DNA from: Amphimedon queenslandica
Taxonomy: Eukaryota > Porifera > Demospongiae > Haplosclerida > Niphatidae
Length of the DNA stretch: 43,757 nucleotides
Assembly: GCF_000090795.2 (NCBI RefSeq)
Contig: NW_003546526.1
Span: forward strand, 32,819-76,575
Reading direction: 5' to 3'
Below the pieces are notes generated by a model. The model worked only from the letters and a program-made list of their open reading frames with translations. It ran no database searches and had not been told where the DNA came from. Every line of letters starts with the position of its first letter. The stretch's first letter is position 1. The position numbers and the translations under genes are program-made. Shown one piece after another: positions 11,081-21,324 of this stretch.

Positions 11081-11088
11081 TGACGTCA
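11081..11088. promoter_or_regulatory. CRE-like palindrome in right terminal repeat
   Basis: This TGACGTCA is the mirror copy of the site at 7734-7741, 22 bp before the ATG of the P2X7-ballast-like gene. Because it sits in the inverted repeat, both convergent genes of the element have the same upstream signal. Confidence 0.45.
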
Positions 11089-11230
11089 CGCGAAGCCATG
11101 CCCACCAACGGGAAGTATCATGGCAGGAAGCAAAAAAGAGCAACTTTGAAAGCTCATATCTCAGTGAATAATTTTTTTAAGACAGTAAGACTAAGTAAAC
11201 ATCATTTTTATGATTATGCGATCCCATAAG

Positions 11231-11610
11231 NNNNNNNNNNNNNNNNNNNNNNNNNNNNNNNNNNNNNNNNNNNNNNNNNNNNNNNNNNNNNNNNNNNNNN
11301 NNNNNNNNNNNNNNNNNNNNNNNNNNNNNNNNNNNNNNNNNNNNNNNNNNNNNNNNNNNNNNNNNNNNNNNNNNNNNNNNNNNNNNNNNNNNNNNNNNNN
11401 NNNNNNNNNNNNNNNNNNNNNNNNNNNNNNNNNNNNNNNNNNNNNNNNNNNNNNNNNNNNNNNNNNNNNNNNNNNNNNNNNNNNNNNNNNNNNNNNNNNN
11501 NNNNNNNNNNNNNNNNNNNNNNNNNNNNNNNNNNNNNNNNNNNNNNNNNNNNNNNNNNNNNNNNNNNNNNNNNNNNNNNNNNNNNNNNNNNNNNNNNNNN
11601 NNNNNNNNNN
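11231..11610. other. Assembly gap of 380 N
   Basis: The sequence is unknown. Comparison with flanks predicts that the gap should contain the outer 40-50 bp of the Kolobok-like right repeat, a TTAA, and about 160 bp of Helitron helicase coding sequence equivalent to 22512-22670. Open frames drawn through the N run are meaningless. Confidence 0.95.
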
Positions 11611-12775
11611 AAGTATAATGGGAAATTGTTTCCTGTGTGTAACAAATTCGTAGATAGCATAAATCTAGATGTAACCCTTTCTGTGTCACAATGTAAATCA
11701 ATAATTATGGTCAAATGTAATTGATATACATCTAGCATAAATACCCATTACTGTACCAATGGCACCATTAACTAATCCTACAGTCACATCAATATTGCGT
11801 CTAAGCATTACTCTACAGCCTACTGCTAAAGACACTACAGTATCTAAACCAGCTGTTCTGCTTAGTTGATTCTTTAGTTTCTCAAATTTTTTTGTTTTTT
11901 GTCAAATTTTGCTGTGTTGCCACTTTCATCAACAACATGAGCACATCCTGATTCTATTTTGTGAGTTTCTAGATTTTCTAACAATAATTCATTAATTTTT
12001 TGGCATCTACCTTAGACAATAGGCGAATTATAGGATTTGTTGCTTCACTTTCCAATTCCTTTTGTATTTCTTGTATTAAAACCTTAAATATGCGACTCTT
12101 AAGCATATCAATAGTTTCATGAGTCACACAGCCATGCCTAACACAATCAAGCATCTTAAAAGAAAACTGTTGTCTCCTTTTCGCCATTCATTGATTGTTA
12201 GTTCATCATATTCTACAGTTTCTTTTCTTGTGTTAACTGCATTTGCTGCCCCAAGTCTAGCTTTTATTAATTTGTTGCTTAATTTTTTAAAACAATGGTG
12301 TACCGTTAACTGGTGGCAATTGTAAGAGGTCACCTACAAATAAAATATTTTTGGATTCAAACCAGTCATCAGTTCCAAATATATCTTCTAAGCCGATTTG
12401 CAAGTATGCTAGATTTAGAATGGATACCATAGATAGCTCGTCTCCTATTTTATATTTCAATTTTTAAGTGTCATTTGTATCCTTTTCTGAGCTTCTTTAT
12501 TCAAAGCCTGACATTGAGCTGTTTTTCACTTGTGCTCTATTGGTAGCTGAAATAATCTATGTATTGTCAGTCCGTCTACATTAAATGTGGCTATACCTGT
12601 TGGTGCTACTATAGCACACATAATTTCACCACTTTTTGGATGCCATATGTCATCATCCATTAGGGATTTTATTGCAATAATGATTTACCAGTTCCACCTA
12701 CATCACTAATAAACATTTTTAGCGGTTTGATATTTTCTAATCTAAGTAGTCTTGAAGACTCATTCTATAGTAAGT
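11611..12775 (-). pseudogene. Helitron unit 1: PIF1-family helicase remnant
   Basis: This segment aligns along its length with the helicase of unit 3 (38740-39900). The Walker A loop near 12705-12690 reads DVGGTGKS, one residue off the GVGGTGKS of unit 3. Fragments for the middle of the helicase (VEYDELTINEW, then LDCVRHGC) are readable at 12333-11978 in alternating frames. A deletion just after the Walker A, several single-base shifts and loss of motifs V and VI to the Kolobok insertion and gap make it non-functional. Confidence 0.75.
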
Positions 12776-14490
12776 TTTCACGTTATTTTTGGCTTAGATG
12801 ATTTTTGATTTTATCAAAAATCCTTTTTGATCTACATCAAGCATAGTTTCTCTTTGCTGTAACGTTAAAATAGTCACATTAATATGCATGTCACCAATAT
12901 CAGCTACTGCTTCCATTATTTCACCCAGTAATTGAGGCTCATCATCTTTGTTATCAGGATGTTCTTTAGTTAAATCGGATTGCATCGACAATTTTCATCC
13001 AAATACGTTCAGCTTTTAATTATTTCTGTAGTTTCTTGACCACATATAGATGCTTCTTTGTGATGCATAAAAGCTTCTGTCATTGTTTCTCCTTCCGTTA
13101 CAAGTGTGCTCTCATCTCTAAAAGGCACAAATAAAAATATTAGTGAGTAATAAAAATTGTCTGATTGCGCTTCTTTCATAGGATTAAGTTTCCTATGGCT
13201 TGGAAAGACTGGCTTTGATCGATGTTTGTATTCTCTTTCACCAATTGTCCCCATTTTATTAAATTTGTAATTAGCAACAAATTAAAAGAGATACATCTTC
13301 CATTTTATTCGGTCTTGTTGCATGTAAGTCTTCAATTATGCTAGGATTAAAAATGTCTTTTGAAGATTGATCCATGAATTTATATTTAAATAAGAAAATT
13401 TTTTGATTTTTCTGCTCCTCTTATGAGGCAAGTACACGTTAATGTACTGTACAGTTACTGATTTCATGTAAAAACTTTCACCAAGAAGGTCTTAGCTTCA
13501 AATAGTCCTACTTCTTTGGATCTAAGTAGCTTTTGTCCAATTTTCCAAAGCCTGCTGTATATGTTGTCAGAACTGCTGACTTCATCTCATCAATCCTGCA
13601 CATGACTCTTTTCTGCTTTAGTGAAACGTCTAGTTATATATCTATTAAGGAAAAAATCTCTTCTTAGCTACATATTGTAAGTCCATGCTAGCACGCCACA
13701 ATTTCAACTGTAGTCGTTGACTGAAACTTCTTTTTCATTTGCTTGAGATAATATATTTTATTGCATGATTTCAAGCTATTTTCTACATCATTGATGCAAA
13801 TACTATTTCTAACTGGTCGAGGAAAATTGAATCAGCATCTAGATACATAAGTCTTGCAGACTTTAAAATGTTGCTTGCAGTATTTGCTGCACTTGTGCAT
13901 TTGGTATTTTGGTACCAAGAAATTTAAATCTGGCGATGTATTACTTTCTGGTATATGACACGTTATCCTAGCTTGTATGAAAGAAGAGACTTCTTGAGGA
14001 TGATCAATGCCAACAACAGCAAATTATCAATCCATAGGAGGATGTGATAATGACGTGATTCACACATCTAAAATTCTTTTTTAACATAATATTGCTCTAT
14101 TTTGCCTAGAATACCTCTGTGGAGAAAAACTATATTAAATAAATTCTTAAAATTTAATGAAAATTGTCACAATATTGAATCAGGGTCCTCAATACATAAT
14201 CTAGAAATACAATATGATTGTGGAGCATTATTTACTTTTCTTAAATATTGGACTATATCAGCTGAATCGTATTCAGCACAACTTAATGTCAGGAAAAGTG
14301 TTGGTGAACCATACTCAGCAATCATAGTTTTGACCTCACCTTTCACACGGAACCAATATTGATTTGTGCCCCGTATTGGAGCAAACATGGTTCTTCAATG
14401 GCCTTCAAATTCTTCATCTAAAATATTACTTTTCCTATATTTCAGCTACGGTTTGGCCAACATTGCCTCTTGTTGCTTTTAACAAATTAT
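12776..14490 (-). pseudogene. Helitron unit 1: Rep (Helitron_like_N) remnant, cut by unit 2
   Basis: From the N-terminal side this reads the Helitron_like_N segment NQYWFRVKGE...SPTLFLTLSCAEY (14388-14167) and the HUH site, which still reads RHYHILLW near 14052-14044. A Rep tyrosine motif near 13650-13630 has the first Tyr but Arg in place of the second. The C-terminal Rep-to-helicase spacer runs from about 13460 to 12794. Frames change many times. Similarity to unit 3 ends at about 14490 (equivalent to about 41660), where unit 2 begins; the missing N-terminal half is found at 29536-32263. Confidence 0.75.
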
Positions 14491-14521
14491 AAATAAAAAA
14501 ATTTCTATTAAATAAGAAAAA

Positions 14522-15109
14522 GTAGGGTTGTCAAAAAATAAAAGAAACAAGGGGGTTGAGATCAACTATAATAATAATTAATAGTTCAATTAATAATAAT
14601 AAACTTTAAATAATATAATAATGTAGTCATGAAAATAAAGAAAAATTTCAAACCCTACTTTGCAGAAAATGATAATGTGGTGAGTCCATGCAAGTACAAT
14701 TTCTAACAAGTACGTTAATTTTATAAATTTTTGATATTGTACTGAAGCACAAAATTGAAAGAATGCATTAGCCTATGCATAATTTCCATTTGTTTTCTTG
14801 TGATGACAGTAATTATTCAATCAATACTAGCTGAAAAGTCTTATTTATGTTTATCACAAGAATTGATTTACATCATAGTATTGTAGTAGAGCAATCAATA
14901 GGTACTGAGGCATAATTATTATTAAAATTCTATTTACATTGTATTCTGCCTTTTACAATTTTCTGCAAAGTAGGGTTTGGAATTATTGCTATTTTCATGA
15001 ATAAATTATTTTTTCATTAATTTAAGTTTATTATTATTAATTTAACTATTAATTATTATTATGGTTAAACTCAACACCCTTGTTTCTTTTAATATTTTCA
15101 CAACCCTAC
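14522..15109. repeat. Inverted pair of about 140-bp GTAGGGTT elements
   Basis: Two arms, 14522-14658 and 14970-15109, are reverse complements of one another. Each arm itself begins GTAGGGTTG and ends in the inverse CCCTAC, so each looks like a small AT-rich MITE-like unit. The inverted similarity extends beyond the arms to about 14480 and 15150. Unit 3 has a single arm at 33447-33585. No gene is present in the spacer between the arms. Confidence 0.7.
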
Positions 15110-15540
15110 TTTTTCTTATGTAATAGAATATTTTTTATTTACTTGTTTTCATACTTTTTATTAAATTTTATTAATTAATTATCCTAATTATTGATTATTA
15201 TAATTTTTGCCTTAGGTATCAGTTCATTAATGGAAGAAAAGAATTTTGAAATAAGAACCATAAGAAGACGTACCGCATTATAAAAATAGTTTTTGAATTT
15301 TTGAATCATTAATTATATTGATAGCCTAGTTCATAATTATTAATCATTAGTTGTCATTACTAAGATTTATGTACGGTTCTGAAACTATTTAAGTTTACAT
15401 TCAGCTTCAGTGGCCACTTTCCTGCTCACAGCTCTCAAACTTTTCTGCAGTTTTGCTTTGCAACCTAAGTTTTGTGGAAGAGCAGCAAGTCAGCTCAGTT
15501 ACATACTTACATTAGCTATTATTATGTTTTCTTATAGTTT

Positions 15541-16538
15541 GTGAATTATGATGAGCATCATGGAGTTTCTCCTCCTCCTCCACCACCACCAGTAGTTGAA
15601 GGGCCTCCACCACCACCGCTACCAGTAGTTGGAGGGCCTCCATCACCACCTCCGGCTGGAGGCCCACCACTACCACCACCAGATGATGCTGGTCTTCTTC
15701 CACCACCATCATCACTTCCTCCGCCACCTCCAGTAGCTGGAGGTCCTCCACTAGTTGCTGGTGGTCTTCCACCAGAGCCTTGAGGTCCTCCACCAGTTGA
15801 TGGAGGTCCTTAACCTATGGCTAGAGATCCTCCACTGATGGCTGAAGGTCTACCACCAGTGGATGGAAGTCCTCTGCCACTTTGCCCTGCTGCTCCAGCA
15901 CTCCATCCAGCTGGAGCTGGAGACCTTCTTGATGTTGCTTCTATGCAAAGGCAGAGGCAGCTCATTATGTGGGAGTTACACCAAGTCAATTGAGAAATTG
16001 TAAGATTAGTATAGGTTATACACCGAGGTAGAGGTTGTTATGGTATCTATTAACTGAGTGACGCAGTCGCGAGGTTAATAAATACCATAGGAACTGATAC
16101 CGAGGTGTATAACCAACTTCTACCATGACACTTGAAAAACAACTACCAGCTGCTGATAATAAGACCACAGTTGACATACATACAACATATCTAACAGGCT
16201 AGGCCAGTAAAGAATAAACCAAACTTGACAAATGGACTAATAAGAGCTTAAGCATAGAGCACCAAACTGCCAATCAATTAATTATTTAACAAGATAGGTT
16301 AATATGAAAAATAATTGACCTCTAATACTGCAATCTGATTGCTCAATCGCAAGGTGGCACGGTGGAATTTTAGTTATGATCTGCAGTTTATATAGATACC
16401 AATTAACCACCTTTCTATTCCTTTTTACTGTAGTACAACAATATTCCGAGAGCTAGACCAAGAAGCAGGGGGAGGGACAGGAGGAACAGTAACAATAATG
16501 CAACAAAGAACTATAACTTTTATTTGATTATTATATAA
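15541..16538 (+). pseudogene. Pro/RG-tail gene, Helitron unit 2 copy
   Basis: Exon 1 (about 15541-15999) follows an acceptor (TTCTTATAG) and encodes NYDEHHG, then a long proline/glycine tract of PPPPP and GGPP repeats, then VASMQRQRQLIMW. Exon 2 (16434-16538) starts YNNIPRARPRS. The codon that is ATG in unit 3 is GTG here, and in-frame stops occur at 15781, about 15810 and just before the donor at 16000. The intron is enlarged by an insertion (see 16014-16114). The gene is antisense to the Helitron polyprotein and lies at the element's 3' end. A transcript antisense to exon 1 would encode only low-complexity sequence. Confidence 0.55.
16014..16114. repeat. 101-bp hairpin in a ~350-bp insertion
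   Basis: The sequence from GGTTATACACC to its inverse GGTGTATAACC forms a long imperfect palindrome; inner arms read TATGGTATCTATTAAC and GTTAATAAATACCATA. The tip is TGAGTGACGCAGTCGCGAG, itself partly palindromic (GACGCAGTC). The hairpin lies at the left of about 350 bp (about 16014-16367) that is absent from the equivalent intron of unit 3 (34267-34341). I recognise no gene in the insertion. Confidence 0.7.
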
Positions 16539-16619
16539 ATATGTACATGTAAAAAGTTAAATTTTTTTTAATTTAAAACTTATAATAAAAGTGAAATAGT
16601 TTTAAACGAGAAAGTGCAG

Positions 16620-16626
16620 TATAAAA
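16620..16626 (+). promoter_or_regulatory. TATA box, left end of TTAA element
   Basis: TATAAAA lies in the context GCAGTATAAAAGGCGGGGCC, 47 bp before the ATG at 16673. The same context occurs in reverse at the other end of the element (18020-18026). Confidence 0.55.
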
Positions 16627-16672
16627 GGCGGGGCCTTGGGCATGGTGGCTTCTGTTTTATTCACGTGTAAAA

Positions 16673-16940
16673 ATGTCGGCTCTAGACGGTGTTGCTTCTT
16701 CAAGGAAAAATGCAGGAAGAAAGGAGATTTTGGTACCAAATGGACTTCAATTTTTCTCTCAAAGAAGACAAGGACCAGTTCTAGTTAGGCTTGATCAAGT
16801 TAGGGGGTCTTTAGGCACTAAAAGAAGGCGCTGGAGATGCTGTCTCATTTACTCGCCGATTTAGTTTAAAAAGAGAATCATTCTGAGGCTCTATCACATG
16901 ATACTAGTAGTTCTTCTACTATGCTCAATACTTCAGGTAG
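16673..16940 (+). pseudogene. Unrecognised coding remnant at left of TTAA element
   Basis: The first open frame (16673-16864, 63 codons) begins MSALDGVASSRKNAGRKE and is basic (R/K-rich). Past the point GTKRRR the coding signal seems to continue one frame over (GDAVSFTRRFSLKRESF, then SHDTSSSSTMLNTS) up to a possible donor at about 16935, suggesting small indels. I do not recognise a domain. It may be a DNA-binding protein of the element. Confidence 0.3.
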
Positions 16941-17329
16941 TTATAATGTGTTTAAATTAGTGATCATATATAAATAAGGTATGGGTGATGGGGACGAAAA
17001 GCAGCCATTTTGTGCATAGATATAGGATCGGCTATTGCGAAACATACATTAGTGTTAGTGTGGTATGGTTGACCGAAGGATGATCACTTACAGGCAGGTA
17101 TTCTTTTTTAGTATTATTATTATTATTACTATTATTATCAACATCATAGGCTATTCATGATTTTAGATTGTCATGTCATTTATGCTGAATTTCGATTCAA
17201 TGCCAGTTGTGAGTCGTGTAACTGTAACTCAAGTTTATTAGGCACTAGATACAGAAGTAAGTATTATTTGTAATGTAAAGTAATCATATGGTGGCATTAA
17301 TATTTTTAGGCTCGTACTAGCATTTTTCT

Positions 17330-17999
17330 TGTGCTGGTAGCCTGGTATATTACCATCACAGTATTGCCATATTCTTGTCGGCATCACTGGGCACTGTTGG
17401 GAAGAGGTACACAGATACAGGAGGCTCCTCATCATCCCAATATCTATTCAACACTATAATGTTTATATTTTTAAAAATTTAGAATAATATTTTTGTATTT
17501 ACTTCTTCCAGTGGATTGTTGAATGTTGCAACTGCTACCAGTACTAGGATCTGAATGAGGACCATGTTGTGGTCTTTTGCTGGAACCACTTATACTTGAT
17601 GATGGTGGCTGACATATGGTAGTCAGCAGGGTTGTATGGTCCCAGTGGTGGCGGTTCTTGGGCTGGTTTTCTGTGTAGTAGTGAGGGCTATTCCCTTGCC
17701 ACTATCACTTATTACCTGCCTGACAGCATCATTGACCATGTTTCTTAGGCTGTTGGCAGATTTTTCAGAATATACAATATAATATTTGATAATAATGTAA
17801 AGTTATTACTTCAAGTCAATTATACCATTTCTCTCCTTGCTATGCTTTCTTTCTACCTGTGCTTGTAGGTTAACTCTCTCACCTTTGCTAACTTTAATGT
17901 TTTTATAATGCGTTTTGCTAGTGATTTAGCCATGATAAGAACAGTGCCAGTGTGGGAGACATTTTGTTTTTTTCGAATTTCATTCAATCTGGCTGCCAT
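17330..17999 (-). pseudogene. Unrecognised multi-exon remnant at right of TTAA element
   Basis: On the minus strand an ATG at 17999 opens MAARLNEIRKKQNVSHTGTV, about 39 residues to a donor GTGAGA. A second block (about 17770-17520) reads SEKSANSLRNMVNDAVRQ and continues into Ser/Pro-rich sequence. A third (about 17450-17365) reads YWDDEEPPVSVYLFP after an acceptor-like AATAG. Splice-like boundaries and skewed composition suggest a decayed gene. I recognise no family. Confidence 0.3.
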
Positions 18000-18019
18000 A
18001 TTGTGCACAGGGCACCTCC

Positions 18020-18026
18020 TTTTATA
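18020..18026 (-). promoter_or_regulatory. TATA box, right end of TTAA element
   Basis: On the minus strand this reads CAGTATAAAAGGAGGTGCCC, 20-30 bp upstream of the ATG at 17999, and mirrors the left-end box at 16620-16626. Confidence 0.5.
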
Positions 18027-18769
18027 CTGTGATTGACGGAAGCGATTTCATGACGTTACGTGAATGGTTTTAGAGTGCACCTTCTTGTTTAAGCGTAAAG
18101 CCAAAACAAATTATAATAGCAATGCTTAAAATTTGTGTTCAACAAAGCAAAACAATTCAATATTTGAGCTTCAATCTTCCTACAATACAAATACATGTGA
18201 TATACATTACTTGATTATATTAACGAGTAAAGAAAATACATACCGTGGCCATAGTTAATCAGATAATAAATATTAATAATCAAAAAGCATTATAGCCTTT
18301 GATCATGATCTACAACACAATAATAAAGCTATGGAATCTCCCAATATTCTATCTTACTATGTAGTCAATTGCCAAGACTATGACAATATGAAACCTGTGT
18401 AGCTGGAAACTGGTGCCTCATCCACTGTAAAAGCACCACTGATCAAAGAGCTACAACAAAACATAATGTTACAACGATGATTACTTATTAGAAATTAATT
18501 TAGTCACCACAAACGAAATTAGACAAAAGTCTTAGACATTTACCATGCTATGAAGTATTGCATTACACCTAATGGCAGAATCATTAAATCATTTGCAGTT
18601 GAAAATACCTTAAAGCAAATTAAGAAACATCATCAACAGCAAGCAATGTAAACACACAGGATATGTACATGTATATGCATGATGTAACTTACGTTTGTCA
18701 CAAACATACATTATAAACCACTATAGAAATACATCTGCTCACAAAGAGAAATAACGCTTCACCTTTTAA

Positions 18770-19460
18770 AGTGTAACTGCACCTCAAAACTTTTTTGCCT
18801 GAAATAAGTTGGTAATGAAGAGAGAATCGTAGGAAAAATAGCTAAAATTGTTAAAAAGTGATGTTTCTGTACTATATCTTGGGTCAAGAGTTGCCTTGCA
18901 GCCATCTTGTGAAATCACTTCAGGCAGTGGGCATGGTCACGTGATGACGTAGATGGAGGAAATTAGCAAGTTTCTGCATTGAAATATTAGCAATTTTATG
19001 GCTGGATTTCTAAGTTCTGCGTGCAAGAAAGCATCTAAGAGGTATTTTTGCAATTATTAGAAGCTATGCAGAGCTAAATAATGAAGTCCAAATTTAAATT
19101 TGTCATTTAGCAGTTTTTGCAAATAGACGGATTTTGTTACCAGTATAACTGCTTGTAGTTAGCACTTGATTTGTCCTATATGGTCCACTTCATTAAAATT
19201 GCCTCCTTGCACGCAGAACTTAGAAATTTAGCCTTAAAGTTGCAAATATTTCAATGTAGAAACTTGCTAATGTTCCCACATCTACGTCATCGTATGACCA
19301 CGCCCACTACAGGAAGTGATTTGACAAGATGGCTGCAAGGCAACTTTTGACCCAAGGTGTAGTATAGAAACAGTACTTTTAATAATTTTAGCTATTTATC
19401 CTAATATTCTTTATTACAAACTTATTTCAGGCAAAAAAAATTTTTGGGTGTAGTTACCCT
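18770..19460. mobile_element. 691-bp Kolobok-type MITE, nearly palindromic
   Basis: TTAA flanks the element (18766-18769, 19461-19464) and unit 3 has the empty site with one TTAA at about 35208 (CACCTTTTAAACC). The element begins AGTGTAACTGCACC, and the reverse complement of its end begins AGGGTAACTACACC. Inverted repeats are about 270 bp long. An inner block, ACTTCCTGTAGTGGGCGTGG, closely matches the terminal repeat of the Kolobok-like element at 7550 (ACTTCCTGTCGGTGGGCGTGG). It has no open frame and is probably mobilised by a related transposase. Confidence 0.9.
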
Positions 19461-20659
19461 TTAAATCTCTTGCCAAGTCTGACCTTATTTGTACCGCATT
19501 GAAATTCTTGTGTAAAATATGTACCTGTGTAAATTATGCATATGAAATCATACAACATGCACTAACAAATTGACACATGCATTTATCAACAATTAATATA
19601 CATTTAAGACATGTATTGCTCCACAATGCATATTAAGATATGATTGACTCATACAAGTATACGTACATACACTGTACATGTAATTTATACATACCCATTC
19701 AATTTGCTGACTCTTGCCATCCTGAATTAAGTTTCTTTTTCCGAGAACTGCATTGTGCAAATACACATTAATAGACCACATGAATACATTCCAATGTGCA
19801 GACAATTATTTTTGTATTGTTAATGAGAACATGCATGCACACAACAAAAGATGCATTGGCAAGCATTTATTTATATAGAGTAAAGAAAGTACTTACTGTG
19901 GCCATAATTAATGATAATCATCAAACAAATATAAAGTACGTAACCTAGAATCATAACCTATACCGAAATACATCAGACATTTCACAATAATCTCCATCTT
20001 ACAACATCTTCCATTGCTAAGACTATATACAGTAATATAAAACCTATACATATGTAAACTGGCACCTCCTACCACATAATACAACAACTAATCAAGGAAC
20101 TGCAAGATATATTAAATTACATTTCATAAATAAATTACGTTAGTTACAACAATCTAAATACAGAATTGCCTTTCATTATATTGCACATTCCAATATCAAG
20201 CAAAGGTATTGCTGAATCAGCAAATCATTCCCAGCTGTAATTACCTGTAAAGCATAGTAATAGAAACATATCGAAAGTAAGCAATGTAAACTCACAAGCT
20301 AATAATAACAATAGTACAAACAGTAATGGTAAACAAACTTTATTATTAATCACATCAAACCTCACTCTTTAACACCATATTGTAGTCCTTGTGCCCAGCA
20401 AGTACCTGTGAAAAGGATGAATGTGACATACTAACTAATAATGATAATGATAGCATCTACAATATTTCTGATTGGATCTTACAGTATGTGCATGCATGTA
20501 TTTAGAAATAATATATTGCTTACTAATGCCATCCTCAGTTAAGATACTTCATGACCTGCTTAATGTAAAATAACATTGTGTACATGAAGAATTTCCAATG
20601 TACAAACAATATTTTTGTTAATGAGAACATGCACATGTTACAACAATCATCAATAAAAG

Positions 20660-20781
20660 ATGCGCAACATCAGCTGGCAAGCATTTACTTGCGCACAGCA
20701 TTGACGGCAGCATCATTGAAATGTGCAACATCAGCCAGCAAGCATTAACTTAATAATGCGCACAGCATTGATGGTAGCATT
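20660..20781. repeat. Helitron tandem repeat, two units
   Basis: This is the unit 2 copy of the GCGCAACATCAGC..GGCAAGCATT / GCACAGCATTGA..GGCAGCAT repeat, with two units. Confidence 0.8.
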
Positions 20782-21324
20782 AACATGCATGATGATCATT
20801 AATATGTGTACAAAATCACTGCTTGAATAATACTACATGTATAATAACAACTTTTTGTTGTACTTGAAAATTTTTCTTGTCCTTCAAAATTTTTTCAGCA
20901 GCGCCCAGGTCCATAAGCACCTGTTATTTGTAATAAACAACTAGTACAAGCCATAAAGAAGATCCAGATTTGATAATGACTGCTTCCTCCCTTCCTAACC
21001 CTCTCTCCTACATAAATGATAGTCACACAAATTTGAATCAATGCACAACTCTAATGAACACCAAAGCTCTTTCACACCCTCTCCCTGTCCATTAGAGCGA
21101 CAAGTAATCAATATTCACTGTTATACATTGATTAATCTCACATCCCGAATGCAGTTTGATCCCTTGATACTAAGCAATACTGGGTGGATATGCACCAATG
21201 GTTTTGACACTCACAAATCATTCACATTGCACATGCAGTGAAATACAAGTCACATTAAACAACCAATGTTTTTAAGATGATGGACCTCCCATTCACCATA
21301 TCCACTTCCATCATCAATCAATGC

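Larger units (their letters stand above)
7550..11230. mobile_element. Kolobok-like THAP transposon, right end in gap
   Basis: The element starts AGGGTAAGTTCC directly after TTAA (7546-7549), which interrupts Helitron unit 1. Long terminal inverted repeats of about 190 bp run from 7550 to about 7745 on the left and from about 11070 into the N gap on the right. They share, for example, ATTCACTGAGATATGAGC and GCGTGACGTCACAAGAGGCA. The last 40-50 bp of the right repeat and the right TTAA must lie in the gap. A THAP-domain transposase (plus) and a P2X7-ballast-like gene (minus) start just inside the two repeats and converge. TTAA target, purine-purine start and THAP transposase fit the Kolobok superfamily; that name is an inference from memory. 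Confidence 0.8.
16606..18088. mobile_element. TTAA-flanked 1483-bp element with two convergent gene remnants
   Basis: TTAA occurs at 16602-16605 and 18089-18092, and unit 3 has the uninterrupted TTTTTAAGCG at about 34508-34517. The ends are inverted (ACGAGAAAGTGCA on the left, ACAAGAAGGTGCA as the reverse complement of the right). Both ends then have CAGTATAAAAGG facing inward. A plus-strand coding remnant starts at 16673 and a minus-strand one at 17999. The TTAA target fits piggyBac or Kolobok; no transposase is recognisable, so the superfamily is open. Confidence 0.75.
18089..21324. other. Non-coding region of Helitron unit 2
   Basis: This aligns with 34508-37378 of unit 3 apart from the MITE at 18770-19460 and the absence of the MITE found at 35691 in unit 3. 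It contains two diverged copies of a roughly 1-kb block (about 18210-19880 and about 19880-20690), recognisable by recurring strings such as GAGTAAAGAAA..AC and AAGCAATGTAAAC. It also contains the tandem repeat at 20660-20781. No gene is apparent. Confidence 0.6.

Noticed and set aside
11177..11738. Open frames spanning the N run
   Set aside because: They exist only because N codons contain no stops; the flanks are helicase and transposon-repeat sequence.
15512..15793. Minus-strand open frame rich in Val, Glu and Leu opposite the proline tract (also 33841-34256, several frames)
   Set aside because: It is the antisense shadow of GGN/CCN proline-glycine repeats; low-complexity frames arise on all strands there, and no frame is shared outside the repeat.
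19593..19805. 70-codon minus-strand frame in the Helitron non-coding region
   Set aside because: The equivalent part of unit 3 (about 35370-35590) has no matching open frame, so it is probably chance.
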